Of a stretch of 60,991 nt of DNA, positions 50,550 through 60,901 are shown piece by piece. Each line of letters starts with the position of its first letter. Positions within the stretch are counted from its first letter, which is position 1. The stretch is from Mucilaginibacter xinganensis (GTDB lineage Bacteria > Bacteroidota > Bacteroidia > Sphingobacteriales > Sphingobacteriaceae). A model generated the notes under the pieces. It was not told the origin of the DNA. It saw nothing but the letters and a program-made list of their open reading frames with translations, and ran no database searches. The position numbers and the translations under genes were made by a program. The stretch covers positions 1-60,991 of the forward strand of contig JAMFSA010000002.1 in assembly GCA_026225055.1 (NCBI GenBank). The letters run 5' to 3'.

Positions 50550-51164
50550 TTATTTATGGTGTATAACCCTAAACGTTAAATTCACCCTTTCTTTCATAGG
50601 CTTTGTTGATTTGGCAATGCGGTGTTCCCAGTTCTCCTGCAAGTCGCCTTTCATTAACAGATAGGAACCATCTTCCAGCTTTACCGAGTACTTTTGCGAA
50701 TGATCTTTTTTATTGCGGATATCAAAGCTGCGCACCTGCCCAAAGGTTACTGATGCAACTACGGGATGTTTACCCAATTCATCTTCGTTATCGCTATGCC
50801 AGGCAACTGAATCGTTGCCATCACGATAGTAATTCAATAATACACTGTTAAAATTTATACCCGATAATATTTGCACGCGCTCCCTTATAGTTTGTAACTC
50901 ATCTGTCCATGGCACCGGATCATATTTTTCGCCGCTAAAGGTGTAATCAGTACCGGGGTCACCTACCCAAACGGTGAGCCGGGGTGTAAGCAGGTGCTTA
51001 TCATACATCTTGATGATCTTTTGCTGCCAGGGCATTTCGGCAATGAATTTATTCATCAGGTATTTGCTTTGCTCCGGGCTGAATATGTTTGGGCGATAAT
51101 CTAAAAGGTCAGGCGGCAGGCCTTTACTTTGCCCCGCTTCAGGAAAAAAACTTAGTTGTTCCAT
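50550..51164 (-). CDS. AlkB-like 2-oxoglutarate/Fe(II) dioxygenase
   Basis: A 204-residue member of the AlkB family, which removes alkyl lesions from DNA or RNA by oxidation. Iron ligands are WHSDNE near residue 121 (HxD) and the later His in WEHRIAKS; the 2-oxoglutarate-binding Arg is in RVNLTFR near the C-terminus. The ATG at 51164 (MEQLSFF) was chosen over 51182. It is divergent from the AhpD-like gene, with an AraC-type site between them. Confidence 0.92.
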   Translation of the reverse strand: MEQLSFFPEAGQSKGLPPDLLDYRPNIFSPEQSKYLMNKFIAEMPWQQKIIKMYDKHLLTPRLTVWVGDPGTDYTFSGEKYDPVPWTDELQTIRERVQILSGINFNSVLLNYYRDGNDSVAWHSDNEDELGKHPVVASVTFGQVRSFDIRNKKDHSQKYSVKLEDGSYLLMKGDLQENWEHRIAKSTKPMKERVNLTFRVIHHK

Positions 51165-51221
51165 TGTTGAGTTTATGCGCAATTTTCACGCCATAGTTTT
51201 TATTGTCAGCAGGCTGAAAAA

Positions 51222-51250
51222 TTGTCCATAAGGATGCGTTGTTTGTCCAT
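51222..51250. promoter_or_regulatory. AraC-type operator with two TTGTCCAT half-sites
   Basis: TTGTCCAT at 51222-51229 and again at 51243-51250, same strand, exactly 21 bp apart (two helical turns). This is the usual geometry for an AraC-family dimer or tandem HTH domains. It lies 66 bp before the AhpD-like gene, whose operon ends with an AraC-family regulator gene, so autoregulation is likely; AlkB on the other strand may be affected too. Confidence 0.6.
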
Positions 51251-51315
51251 TTTACAGGGAGATTATATGTTGAATATTTGTATCGTCAATAACGACAGCA
51301 ATAAAATTCAACAAA

Positions 51316-51849
51316 ATGAAAACTACATTTTCAGTACCAACCCGCGATGAAGTAAGCCCCGCCAACCAGGCCATATTTGATAACCTACAAAAGGCATTAG
51401 GTTTTGTGCCAAACCTGTATGCTACCATCGCTTATTCCAATAATGGCCTTGCCCGCTTCCTGGCTTATCAAAATGCAAAAACATCCTTATCCAACAAAGA
51501 AAAAGAAGCGGTTAACCTTATTGTGAGCCAGGTTAATGAATGTGTTTACTGCCAGAGTGCACATATAGTGTTGGGCAAAATGAATGGCTTTACCGATGAG
51601 CAATTATTGGACATAAGAAAAGGCATCAGCACCGATCCTAAACTAAATGCCTTAGTTGCCCTTGCCGCAAATATTACCGCTACACGCGGCAAAGCAGATG
51701 GTGAGCTGGTTGATGCGTTTTATGCACAAGGCTATACCAATGAAAACCTTGTCGACCTGATCTTACAGATCAGCGATAAAACTGCAATGAACTACCTGCA
51801 TAATTTAACCGAAATTCCGGTTGATTTTCCTTTAGCAAGTACACTGTAA
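51316..51849 (+). CDS. AhpD-like / carboxymuconolactone decarboxylase family protein
   Basis: A 177-residue helical protein with the peroxidase-type motif NECVYCQSAHIVLGK: Cys76, Cys79 and His83 (CxxCxxxH), characteristic of AhpD-like alkylhydroperoxidases. It should handle peroxides or act as a thiol-redox partner; the electron donor is unknown. It starts 66 bp after the AraC-type direct repeat and precedes the DUF1348 and AraC-regulator genes on the same strand. Confidence 0.9.
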   Translation: MKTTFSVPTRDEVSPANQAIFDNLQKALGFVPNLYATIAYSNNGLARFLAYQNAKTSLSNKEKEAVNLIVSQVNECVYCQSAHIVLGKMNGFTDEQLLDIRKGISTDPKLNALVALAANITATRGKADGELVDAFYAQGYTNENLVDLILQISDKTAMNYLHNLTEIPVDFPLASTL

Positions 51850-51861
51850 ATTTACTTATGG

Positions 51862-51891
51862 CATACCAATTCGGTGTAATGAATTGGTATG
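51862..51891 (+). promoter_or_regulatory. Perfect stem-loop between AhpD-like and DUF1348 genes
   Basis: Arms CATACCAATTC (51862-51872) and GAATTGGTATG (51881-51891) pair over 11 bp with loop GGTGTAAT. The ATG at 51889 is inside the second arm, so either it is not the start of the next gene or translation is gated by the hairpin. Confidence 0.6.
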
Positions 51892-51915
51892 TTTGATGAA
51901 CAAATTTTGAAAGCA

Positions 51916-52332
51916 ATGGAAAACGAGATCAGGTACCCAATCCCTCCATTTAATATGGAATCCGCCTTGCAAAAAGTACAAGCCGCCGAAGACGCGTGGA
52001 ACTCAAGGAACCCCGAGAAAGTTTCGCTGGCTTATACCATTGATACCGAATGGCGCAACCGTACCGAATTTATTAACGGCCGCGAAGAGGTAAAGCAATT
52101 CCTGGCCCGCAAATGGGAAAAGGAACTGGATTATAAATTGAAGAAAGAACTCTGGGGCTTTAAAGAAAACCGTATGGCGGTAAGGTTTGAGTATGAATGG
52201 CATGATGCGGCAGGCCAATGGTACCGCAGCTATGGCAACGAACTTTGGGAGTTTGATAAAAAAGGCTATATGCAAAAAAGGTATGCCAGCATAAATGACC
52301 TGCCAATTGCCGAGGCCGACCGCAAGTTGTAA
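51916..52332 (+). CDS. DUF1348 / NTF2-like (SnoaL-type) protein
   Basis: A 138-residue protein from ATG 51916 (147 from 51889). The core [32 protein letters not shown] and [20 protein letters not shown] (in parts: [12 protein letters not shown]) is the signature of DUF1348, an NTF2-like fold used by small enzymes or binding proteins of unknown substrate. I prefer 51916 because family members start close to PLPPF and because 51889 lies in a hairpin. It is separated by 6 bp from the AraC gene downstream. Confidence 0.85.
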   Translation: MENEIRYPIPPFNMESALQKVQAAEDAWNSRNPEKVSLAYTIDTEWRNRTEFINGREEVKQFLARKWEKELDYKLKKELWGFKENRMAVRFEYEWHDAAGQWYRSYGNELWEFDKKGYMQKRYASINDLPIAEADRKL

Positions 52333-52338
52333 GCTGCA

Positions 52339-53226
52339 ATGACAATGAATGATCAATCCACCTTTACTTTAGTTGACCCGCAGAAAGGCAACCTGGCGTT
52401 TAAGCTGTTTACCTTTAATAACAGCAGCTATTTTGACCATTTGCAGCGTAATAACTATTACTCGCTTATTTGGGTTACCAGGGGCAGCGGTAAAGTAAAG
52501 GCGGATTTTTCTGAATATTCCTTTCAGGAAAATACCCTATTTGCCTTTGCGATCTATCAGCCATTTATGTTTTTGGCTGATGGGAAAATAGAAGGCATAG
52601 CACTGCAATTTCACCCGGATTTTTTCTGTATCCATAAACACCAGCAGGAAGTAGCCTGCAACGGTGTGCTGTTCAATAATATTTATAACCCACCATATGT
52701 GCTGATTGATGAAGCTACCGCAGCTCTATTAAACAATATTTTGGAGCAGGTAAAAGCCGAAATGCAAAACCCCGCGCTGGCACAGTATGAGTTACTGATC
52801 TCCTATCTCAAGATCTTCCTGATCAATGCTTCGCGCTTAAAAACCAGTCAGCAGCCAGATGTGGCGTTAGCGGTTGCAAATACCGAAGAACCCTTCATTC
52901 TGCAAAAATTAAAGGATTACATTGAGCAGCATTACAAAACCAAACACGCCGTAAGTAATTATGCCGATATGCTAAACATATCGCACAAGGCATTGGCAAA
53001 GATCACCAAAACCCACTTCAACAAAACGCTCACCAACATGATTGCCGAGCGCATCATCATCGAAGCAAAAAGAGAGCTTTACCTTACCAACAAAACGGTA
53101 AAGGAAATAGCCTACGAGCTGGGGTATAATGATGAAAGCTATTTCAGTCGCTTTTTTAAAACCAATGCCGATGTATCTCCCCAGTTGTACCGCGAAACCG
53201 TTGGGTACAACAAGATGGGGATGTGA
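52339..53226 (+). CDS. AraC-family transcriptional regulator
   Basis: A 295-residue regulator. Residues about 1-150 form a cupin-like sensory domain (with GSGKVKADFSEYSFQENTLFAFAIYQPFMF); the C-terminal 100 residues hold the paired HTH motif, ending VKEIAYELGYNDESYFSRFFKTNADVSPQLYRE (short: AYELGYNDESYFSRFF). It likely senses a small molecule and controls its own operon with the AhpD-like and DUF1348 genes, using the TTGTCCAT pair at 51222-51250. Confidence 0.93.
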   Translation: MTMNDQSTFTLVDPQKGNLAFKLFTFNNSSYFDHLQRNNYYSLIWVTRGSGKVKADFSEYSFQENTLFAFAIYQPFMFLADGKIEGIALQFHPDFFCIHKHQQEVACNGVLFNNIYNPPYVLIDEATAALLNNILEQVKAEMQNPALAQYELLISYLKIFLINASRLKTSQQPDVALAVANTEEPFILQKLKDYIEQHYKTKHAVSNYADMLNISHKALAKITKTHFNKTLTNMIAERIIIEAKRELYLTNKTVKEIAYELGYNDESYFSRFFKTNADVSPQLYRETVGYNKMGM

Positions 53227-53459
53227 TTATTGCATTTTGGTTCAGAAAATCATTGTAACTGATCGGGCTATACTCGTATTGTTGCTTCACCATCCTGAAA
53301 AAACTTCTTTTATCGCCCAAAAGCGAACGTTTTGTTGTTCGGTTACGATACAAGATTTTACCGGACTCAATCATAAATATTTTATAATCAACCAATTATA
53401 ATTGTGGCATTATATTGATGGATAAATACTTATAACTTACTCATTAACTGCATATTGGG

Positions 53460-55841
53460 ATGATTAAAAACTACTTTAAAATAGCCTGGCGTAATCTTAT
53501 CAAAAATAAGGCGCATTCGTTTATCAATATAGTGGGTTTATCGGTTGGTATGGCAGTAGCCATAATGATAGGCCTTTGGATATATGATGAGGTATCCTAC
53601 GATAAAGACAACCCCAACTACGATCATATAGCACAGGTAATACAAAATGTAAGCAATAACGGCGAGGTGCAAACCTGGACCAATGTACCTTACCCTTTGG
53701 CTGATGAATTACGCAAAAGTTATGGCAGTAATTTTAAATATGTGGTAATGAGCGCAGGTACCGGCAATCATATTTTAACCATTGGCGATAAAAAATTGAC
53801 TGAATGGGGTAGCTATTTTGAACCCCAGGCACCGGAACTGCTGGGCCTAAAAATGATTGAGGGCTCGCGTAATTCTTTAAATGATCCATCAGCTATATTG
53901 CTATCCGCATCAACAGCCAAGGCTTATTTTGGTGATGCCGACCCAATAGATAAAGTACTAAAAATTGACAACCGCGATAATGTAAAAGTAACCGGTGTTT
54001 ACCAGGATCTCCCTGATAACTCTACTTTTAGCGGCTACGCGTTTTTGGCCACATGGCAAACCTATTTACATAACAGCTGGATAAAATCAGTAACTGATAC
54101 CTGGCGGCCTAATGCATTCAGAACATATGTGCAAATGGCCGATAACGCTGATCTTGCGGCGGTATCATTAAAAATAAGGGATGTAAAACTGCATAAGGTA
54201 AGTACCGAACTGGCCAAACATAAACCGGCGCTGTTCCTGTTCCCTATGAGTAAATGGCATTTATACAGCGAATTTAAAAGTGGGCTAAATGTTGGCGGGC
54301 GCATACAATATGTGTGGCTGTTTGGCATCATCGGCATTTTTGTTTTACTGCTGGCCTGCATTAATTTCATGAACCTGAGCACTGCCCGCTCAGAGAAGCG
54401 GGCCAAAGAAGTAGGTATCCGTAAAGCAGTAGGCTCCTTACGCAATCAGTTGATATACCAGTTTTTTGCAGAATCACTGGTATATGTTCTTATAGCCTTT
54501 GTTTTATCGTTGTTGTTTGTACAATTGGCGCTGCCGTTTTTTAACAGTGTGGCGGGTAAAAACATGAGCATATTATGGGCAAACCCATTGTTTTGGCTGG
54601 CATGTACCAGTTTTAGCTTGATAACCGGGTTAATTGCGGGTAGTTACCCGGCGTTTTATCTGTCATCATTTAACCCGGTTAAGGTGTTGAAAGGCACGTT
54701 TCGTGTGGGCAGATTTGCAGCCATACCGCGTAAGGTATTGGTGGTTGTGCAGTTTACGGTATCGGTTGTACTCATTATCGGGACGATAGTGGTTTTCCGC
54801 CAGATACAGTTTGCCAAGAACCGCCCTGTAGGCTACACCCGCAACGGACTTATTACCATACCGACGGTTACCCATGATATTCACGACCATTTTGAGGTGG
54901 TTAAGTCGGAGCTTTTTAAAACCGGCATGGTTACTAATGTGGCTGAAACCAGTGCCCCGCCAACCGAAGACTGGAGCACCAGCAGCGGCTTCAGTTGGGA
55001 AGGGAAGGACCCCAGCCTGAGTGTAGATTTCCCGGATGTGGGTATATCATACGATTATGGTAAAATGGTAGGCTGGCAGTTTATTGATGGTCGTGATTTT
55101 TCAAGATCATTCCTCTCCGACTCATCAACCCTGATCATTAATGAAACCGCCGCCCACTTTATGGGGTTCAAAAAACCGGTTGGCTCAATGATAACCTGGA
55201 ATGGGGAGTCGCTTAAAATACTTGGGGTGATTAAGGATAATATTACCGGGTCGCCATATGAGCAGGTAAGGCCTACGGTATATTATTTGTCAAAAGATGC
55301 CGGCAATTTAGCTGTTTTAAAAATAAACCCTAAAGTAAGCGCCAGCGCCGCCATTGCTCAAATAGGCGATATATTTAAACGGTATAACCCCGAACAACCC
55401 TTCGTTTACCAGTTTGTTGACCAGGAATATGCTAAAAAGTTTGACGATGAAGAACGCATAGGCAAATTGGCCAGCTGCTTTGCCGGGCTGGCGATCTTTA
55501 TCAGCTGCATGGGCCTTTTCGGCATGGCATCATTTATGGCGGAACAGCGGATCAAGGAGATTGGTGTACGCAAAGTATTAGGCGCATCCGTATTTAACCT
55601 TTGGCGATTACTGTCGACAGATTTTATTGGGTTGGTAATTGTCTCCATCATCATAGCTACCCCAACTGCCTATATTTTCATGAACAACTGGCTACGGCAT
55701 TATGAATACCACGCTGCCATTGCCTGGTGGATATTCGCCCTAACAGGCCTCGGCGCTGTGCTGATCACTTTACTTACGGTGAGTTTTCAATCCATTAAAG
55801 CGGCGCTGGCAAATCCGGTGAAGAGTTTGAAGAGTGAGTGA
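53460..55841 (+). CDS. MacB/FtsX-type ABC transporter permease
   Basis: A 793-residue inner-membrane protein starting MIKNYFKIAWRNLIKNK, a very common Bacteroidota permease start. Layout: first membrane helix (about residues 20-45), MacB periplasmic domain (about 50-245), three-helix FtsX block (about 280-410), a further helix (about 425-450), second MacB periplasmic domain (about 455-640) and a second FtsX block (about 670-790, with EIGVRKVLGASV). No ATP-binding partner or membrane-fusion protein is adjacent. Likely mechanotransmission-type, exporting peptides, lipids or antibiotics. Confidence 0.92.
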   Translation: MIKNYFKIAWRNLIKNKAHSFINIVGLSVGMAVAIMIGLWIYDEVSYDKDNPNYDHIAQVIQNVSNNGEVQTWTNVPYPLADELRKSYGSNFKYVVMSAGTGNHILTIGDKKLTEWGSYFEPQAPELLGLKMIEGSRNSLNDPSAILLSASTAKAYFGDADPIDKVLKIDNRDNVKVTGVYQDLPDNSTFSGYAFLATWQTYLHNSWIKSVTDTWRPNAFRTYVQMADNADLAAVSLKIRDVKLHKVSTELAKHKPALFLFPMSKWHLYSEFKSGLNVGGRIQYVWLFGIIGIFVLLLACINFMNLSTARSEKRAKEVGIRKAVGSLRNQLIYQFFAESLVYVLIAFVLSLLFVQLALPFFNSVAGKNMSILWANPLFWLACTSFSLITGLIAGSYPAFYLSSFNPVKVLKGTFRVGRFAAIPRKVLVVVQFTVSVVLIIGTIVVFRQIQFAKNRPVGYTRNGLITIPTVTHDIHDHFEVVKSELFKTGMVTNVAETSAPPTEDWSTSSGFSWEGKDPSLSVDFPDVGISYDYGKMVGWQFIDGRDFSRSFLSDSSTLIINETAAHFMGFKKPVGSMITWNGESLKILGVIKDNITGSPYEQVRPTVYYLSKDAGNLAVLKINPKVSASAAIAQIGDIFKRYNPEQPFVYQFVDQEYAKKFDDEERIGKLASCFAGLAIFISCMGLFGMASFMAEQRIKEIGVRKVLGASVFNLWRLLSTDFIGLVIVSIIIATPTAYIFMNNWLRHYEYHAAIAWWIFALTGLGAVLITLLTVSFQSIKAALANPVKSLKSE

Positions 55842-55912
55842 GACGCGATGCAATCGCTGAACCATGTTAAGCACTCGTCATAGACGAGCGCAATAAGAAT
55901 AATAAAATAAAG

Positions 55913-55945
55913 GTGTCATTGCCACGCTATCGCTCGCAATGACAC
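55913..55945. terminator. Hairpin of repeat family B downstream of metF
   Basis: Perfect 10-bp arms GTGTCATTGC and GCAATGACAC with a 13-bp loop, 12 bp past the metF stop and 71 bp past the permease stop. On the minus strand it is followed by a T-rich run, so it may terminate metF transcription. The same arm sequence recurs at 56956-57042 and in 47908-48003. Confidence 0.6.
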
Positions 55946-55957
55946 TTTAGAAGCTAT

Positions 55958-56911
55958 CTAAAATATCGCCTCAGCAATCCTCTTCGTCGGACCCGGATTG
56001 CTCATGGTATAAAAATGCAGTACCGGCGCGCCAAACTCTATCAGCTCACGGCATTGGTTTATCATCCATTCAATACCTACATCCTTTACATCTTTTTCTG
56101 ATTTACAGGCTTGTACCGCATCTGCCAGGTCTTCAGGAATATCGATATGGAAGATCTTTGGCAGGTTGATGAGTTGTTTTGATGAAGTGATGGGCTTTAA
56201 TCCGGGAATAATCGGCACATTGATGCCGTTTTCGCGACAAAGCCTTACAAACTCCTTGTATTTATTGTTATCATAAAACATTTGGGTAACAATAAAATTG
56301 GCACCCATGTCTACCTTTTTCTTCAAATACCTGAAATCAGTCTTCAGGTTTGGCGATTCAAAATGTTTTTCGGGATATCCGGCAATACCAATACAGAAAT
56401 CGGCATTAACCACATCATGGTCCTCATATAAATATTTACCCTTGTTCATGTTGGTAACCTGCTCCAGCAGCTCACATGCATAGGCATGGCCGCCTGGAGT
56501 TGGCACAAATGAAGGATCAGCATGGCGGGCATCGCCACGCAATACCAGTACATTATCAATACCTAAAAATTGCAGGTCGATCAGCGCGTTCTCGGTTTCT
56601 TCTTTGGTAAATCCACCACAAATTAAATGCGGAACCGCATCAACCTTATACCGGTTAATAATAGCGGCGCAAATAGCAACGGTGCCCGGGCGCTTACGGT
56701 AAGATACTTTCTCTAACAAACCACTTTCATGCTTTTTATAGATATAATCCTCGCGGTGATAAGTAACATCAATAAACGGCGGATTAAACTCCATCAGCGG
56801 ATCAATTGCATCATAAATTTCATTAATGCTGCGCCCTTTTACCGGTGGTAATAGTTCGAATGAGAAGAGTGTTTTGCCAGCCGCGTTGGTAATGTGTTCC
56901 GTTATTTTCAT
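55958..56911 (-). CDS. metF: Methylenetetrahydrofolate reductase
   Basis: A 317-residue flavin enzyme that reduces methylene-THF to methyl-THF, the methyl donor used by MetH. The TIM-barrel signature is visible: SFELLPPVKGR near residue 18, DVTYHRED near 49, HLICGG near 92 and VLRGDARHADP near 122. The ATG at 56911 (MKITEHI) fits the family better than 56962, which adds 17 residues. It lies 155 bp downstream of metH on the same strand; the gap holds a family B repeat, so co-transcription is possible but not sure. Confidence 0.95.
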   Translation of the reverse strand: MKITEHITNAAGKTLFSFELLPPVKGRSINEIYDAIDPLMEFNPPFIDVTYHREDYIYKKHESGLLEKVSYRKRPGTVAICAAIINRYKVDAVPHLICGGFTKEETENALIDLQFLGIDNVLVLRGDARHADPSFVPTPGGHAYACELLEQVTNMNKGKYLYEDHDVVNADFCIGIAGYPEKHFESPNLKTDFRYLKKKVDMGANFIVTQMFYDNNKYKEFVRLCRENGINVPIIPGLKPITSSKQLINLPKIFHIDIPEDLADAVQACKSEKDVKDVGIEWMINQCRELIEFGAPVLHFYTMSNPGPTKRIAEAIF

Positions 56912-56955
56912 TGATGTTTTTAGGTGATAAAGCCTTTGTAAATATAGTGATCCGC

Positions 56956-57042
56956 GCGTCATTGCGAGCGATAGCGTGGCAATCCCCGATATGCAAATCC
57001 GCTCTGTATAGTTTGGGATTGCTTCGTACCTCGCAATGACGC
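56956..57042. repeat. Palindromic repeat, family B, between metH and metF
   Basis: Perfect 13-bp arms GCGTCATTGCGAG (56956-56968) and CTCGCAATGACGC (57030-57042), with an inner pair GCAATCCC/GGGATTGC (56979-56986 and 57015-57022). It is in the metH-metF gap and could partly separate the two genes' transcripts. Confidence 0.75.
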
Positions 57043-57066
57043 TTTGTTATGGTTGTTATGGGTTCA

Positions 57067-60000
57067 TTAATAGTTCAAGTTTGGTCCTAACCAGCGTTCC
57101 ACGGTTTCTACATCCATTGTCTTACGCTTCGCGTAATCCACTACCTGATCCTTACTTATCTTACCCAAGCCAAAATACCTTGCCTGCGGGTGCGCGAAGT
57201 AGAAACCGCTTACGGAGGCAGCCGGTGTCATGGCCAGGCTTTCGGTTAGGTGCATGTGAGCGTTGTCCTCGGCTTTCAGCAGTTCAAACAGGGTAATCTT
57301 TTCCGTATGATCCGGACAGGCGGGATATCCCGGTGCCGGGCGGATACCCTGGTATTCTTCCTTAATCAGCTTTTCGGTATCCAGTTGCTCGGTTTTGGCA
57401 TAACCCCAGTAATCTTTACGTACCAGTTCATGCATTTTTTCGGCAAAGGCTTCGGCAAAACGATCTGCCAACGCTTTAGCCATGATGCTGTTATAGTCAT
57501 CATGATCGGCTTCAAATTCGGCAACCAGTTCGTCGCAACCAATACCGGTTGTTACCGCGAAACCACCCCAGTAATCAGGTATCCCACTATCTTTAGGGGC
57601 AATAAAATCTGCCAAAGCATAATAGGGTTCGCCTTTAACCTTTTCTGATTGCTGGCGAAGGGTATAAATGGTTTCTAAAACCTGCGTGCGGCTTTCATCG
57701 GTATATAACTCAATGTCATCACCCACACTATTGGCAGGCCAGAAACCGATCACGGCATTTGCCTGTAACAACTTATCCTTAACAATGCGCTTTAATAGTT
57801 CCTGCGCATCATCATATAATTTTTTTGCTTCAATGCCTACGTATTTGTCGTCGAATATTTTAGGGTAGCTACCGCGCAGTTCCCAGGTATGGAAAAATGG
57901 TGTCCAGTCGATATACGGCACCAATTCCTCTAACGGGAATGCTTCAAAAACCTTGGTGCCTGTAAAGGTTGGTTTTGGCGGCATCATACCGTTCAGATTG
58001 ATCTGGCATTTAAGATTACGGGCATCATCAATACTGATAAAACGCTTGTCTGATTTTTTGTTCAGATGCGCTTCACGGGCTTTAGCATATTCATCCTTAA
58101 TGCCCTGGATATACTCATCACGACCGGTTTCGCTCATCAAGCTACTGCAAACCGTAACGCTGCGCGAGGCATCTAACACATGTATAGCAGCGCCTGAATA
58201 GTTCGGGGCTACCTTAACCGCTGCATGTATGCGTGATGTGGTTGCACCGCCGATGATCAGCGGAATAGTAAAGTTCTGGCGCTCCATCTCCTTGGCGAAA
58301 TGCACCATTTCATCAAGCGATGGTGTGATCAACCCGCTTAGGCCGATGATATCAACATTTTGTTTGATGGCTTCTTCTATGATTCTTTGCGCAGGCACCA
58401 TTACCCCAAGGTCTATCACCTCAAAGTTATTACAGGCCAAAACTACGCCCACAATATTTTTACCGATATCGTGTACATCACCCTTAACGGTAGCCATTAA
58501 AATTTTACCTGCATTGCTGCGGGCATCGGCTGCAGTATCCTCGCCAGATGCTAAAACACGCTGTTTTTCCAGTTCGATATAAGGTAGCAGGTAAGCAACC
58601 GCCTTTTTCATTACACGGGCCGATTTTACCACTTGTGGCAGGAACATTTTACCTGAACCAAACAGATCGCCCACGATGTTCATCCCATCCATCAGCGGCC
58701 CTTCAATGACCTCAAGCGGACGGGCATATTTTTGGCGGGCTTCTTCCACATCATCATCCAGGTATTCAATAATACCTTTTACTAGGGCGTGCGATAAACG
58801 TTTTTCAACAGGATCTTTACGCCATTCTTCATCGCGCACAATTACCTTGCCCTTGCTCTTAATGTTATCAGCAAACTCAACCAAACGCTCGGTAGCATCC
58901 GGGCGGCGGTTTAATAAAACATCTTCAACAAGCTCCAACAAGTCTTTTGGGATCTCCTGGTACACTTCAAGCATACCGGCGTTTACAATGCCCATATCCA
59001 TACCGGCCTGTATAGCATGGTATAAAAATGCAGAATGCATAGCCTCGCGCACCGTGTTATTACCACGGAATGAGAACGAAATATTACTTACCCCACCGCT
59101 TACTTTGGCATGGGGCAGGTTTTGTTTTATCCAGCGGGTGGCGTCAATAAAATCAACCGCATAGTTGTTGTGTTCTTCTAATCCAGTAGCAACGGTTAAT
59201 ATGTTCGGGTCGAAGATGATGTCCTGCGGCGGGAAACCAACTTCATTAACCAGTATGTTGTATGAGCGCTCGCAGATCTCCTTACGGCGTTCCAGTGAAT
59301 CGGCCTGACCGGTTTCATCAAAGGCCATTACTACTGTGGCGGCGCCATAGCTTAATATTTTGCGGGCGTATTCCTTAAATTTTTCTTCCCCTTCTTTTAG
59401 CGAAATGGAGTTAACAATCCCCTTCCCCTGCAAACATTTCAGCCCAGCTTCAATAACTGTCCATTTTGATGAATCCACCATGATGGGCAACTTGGCAATA
59501 TCGGGTTCAGAGGCTACCAGGTTCAGGAATTTCACCATCACCGCTTCCGAATCAATCATGCCCTCATCCATGTTGATGTCGATCACCTGTGCGCCGCCTT
59601 CAACCTGCTGCAAGGCAACGGTTAGGGCTGCTTCATAATCCTCGCCTAAAATTAGCTTGGAGAATTTCGGCGAACCGGTGATATTGGTACGCTCGCCCAC
59701 GTTCATGAAAACACTTTCGGGTGTTAGGGTAACCGCCTCCAGTCCGCTAAGGCGCATGTTGGGCGCTATTTCGGGTATTGGCCTTGCGGGATACAGGGCG
59801 GCTCTGTCGGCAATACATTTGATGTGCTCGGGCGTAGTGCCACAACAACCACCAACTATGTTCACCAGTCCGGCTTGCATAAAGTCGTCTACCTGATGCG
59901 CGGTTTCATGCGCGGTTTCGTCGTACTGACCAAACTCATTCGGCAAACCCGCATTAGGGTAGGCTGAAATAAATACATCAGCTATGTTGGAAAGCTCCTC

Positions 60001-60759
60001 CAAATGGGGGCGCATTTCTCTTGCACCTAAAGCGCAGTTTAAACCTACAGATAATAAGTTTGCATGGCGGATAGAGTTCCAGAATGCCTCAACCGTTTGG
60101 CCCGATAGGGTACGACCCGATGCATCAGTAATAGTACCCGAGATCATGATCGGCAAATGCTTTCCCGATTCATCGGCATAGCGGTTTATGGCAAATAATG
60201 CCGCTTTGGCATTCAGGGTATCAAATATGGTTTCAACCAGCAACAGATCCGAACCACCATCAACCAAGCCGCGAACCTGGTCGTAATAAGCTTCGGCCAG
60301 GTCATCAAATGTAACGGCACGGTAACCCGGGTCGTTAACATCGGGTGATAGTGACGCGGTACGGTTTGTTGGGCCAACAGCGCCTGCTACAAAGCGTGGT
60401 TTATCAGGATTGTTTTTGGTGTATTCGTCGGCAACTTCACGGGCAAGGCGCGCACCCTCATAGCTTAGCTCATACGCAAGCGGCTCCAAATGATAATCGG
60501 CCAGTGAAATAACCTGTGTGCTGAAAGTATTAGTTTCTATGATATCGGCCCCTGCATCCAGATACTCGGCATGGATAGCCTTGATCACATCCGGGCGTGT
60601 GATATTCAGCAGGTCATTATTGCCCTGCAGGTCTGATGCATGATCCTTAAAACGTTCCCCACGAAAATCCGCCTCGGTTAATTGGTACCGTTGTATCATG
60701 GTACCCATCGCGCCGTCAATAACGAGTATACGTTTCTCTAATTCTTTTCTAATATCCAT
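57067..60759 (-). CDS. metH: Cobalamin-dependent methionine synthase
   Basis: A 1230-residue, full-length MetH that transfers a methyl group from methyl-THF through cobalamin to homocysteine. In order: homocysteine domain with [10 protein letters not shown] near residue 18 and the zinc cysteines in GLNCALG (about 238) and GGCCGTTPE (about 306); pterin domain (about 340-600); cobalamin cap and binding domain with DVHDIGKNI near 765 (the His replaces the lower cobalt ligand); and AdoMet activation domain, with [12 protein letters not shown] near 1138. No domain is split off as in some short forms. A SAM-type riboswitch lies upstream, which places the gene under SAM feedback. Confidence 0.97.
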   Translation of the reverse strand: MDIRKELEKRILVIDGAMGTMIQRYQLTEADFRGERFKDHASDLQGNNDLLNITRPDVIKAIHAEYLDAGADIIETNTFSTQVISLADYHLEPLAYELSYEGARLAREVADEYTKNNPDKPRFVAGAVGPTNRTASLSPDVNDPGYRAVTFDDLAEAYYDQVRGLVDGGSDLLLVETIFDTLNAKAALFAINRYADESGKHLPIMISGTITDASGRTLSGQTVEAFWNSIRHANLLSVGLNCALGAREMRPHLEELSNIADVFISAYPNAGLPNEFGQYDETAHETAHQVDDFMQAGLVNIVGGCCGTTPEHIKCIADRAALYPARPIPEIAPNMRLSGLEAVTLTPESVFMNVGERTNITGSPKFSKLILGEDYEAALTVALQQVEGGAQVIDINMDEGMIDSEAVMVKFLNLVASEPDIAKLPIMVDSSKWTVIEAGLKCLQGKGIVNSISLKEGEEKFKEYARKILSYGAATVVMAFDETGQADSLERRKEICERSYNILVNEVGFPPQDIIFDPNILTVATGLEEHNNYAVDFIDATRWIKQNLPHAKVSGGVSNISFSFRGNNTVREAMHSAFLYHAIQAGMDMGIVNAGMLEVYQEIPKDLLELVEDVLLNRRPDATERLVEFADNIKSKGKVIVRDEEWRKDPVEKRLSHALVKGIIEYLDDDVEEARQKYARPLEVIEGPLMDGMNIVGDLFGSGKMFLPQVVKSARVMKKAVAYLLPYIELEKQRVLASGEDTAADARSNAGKILMATVKGDVHDIGKNIVGVVLACNNFEVIDLGVMVPAQRIIEEAIKQNVDIIGLSGLITPSLDEMVHFAKEMERQNFTIPLIIGGATTSRIHAAVKVAPNYSGAAIHVLDASRSVTVCSSLMSETGRDEYIQGIKDEYAKAREAHLNKKSDKRFISIDDARNLKCQINLNGMMPPKPTFTGTKVFEAFPLEELVPYIDWTPFFHTWELRGSYPKIFDDKYVGIEAKKLYDDAQELLKRIVKDKLLQANAVIGFWPANSVGDDIELYTDESRTQVLETIYTLRQQSEKVKGEPYYALADFIAPKDSGIPDYWGGFAVTTGIGCDELVAEFEADHDDYNSIMAKALADRFAEAFAEKMHELVRKDYWGYAKTEQLDTEKLIKEEYQGIRPAPGYPACPDHTEKITLFELLKAEDNAHMHLTESLAMTPAASVSGFYFAHPQARYFGLGKISKDQVVDYAKRKTMDVETVERWLGPNLNY

Positions 60760-60901
60760 TTTGTCTGTTACCGGGTTTCAGTGGCGGGTGGCGGGTATTG
60801 TAAATAGTGATTATAAAAAGGAAATCACTGACTACAGGAACCAGGCAACACGCAACAGAATACAGCTTACGTCGAAAAGTCGGGTGATATATTGACTTTC
60901 G

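Noticed and set aside
53129..53401. 90-residue reading frame at the end of the AraC gene
   Set aside because: Its first third overlaps the AraC HTH in another frame and the rest is non-coding in composition.
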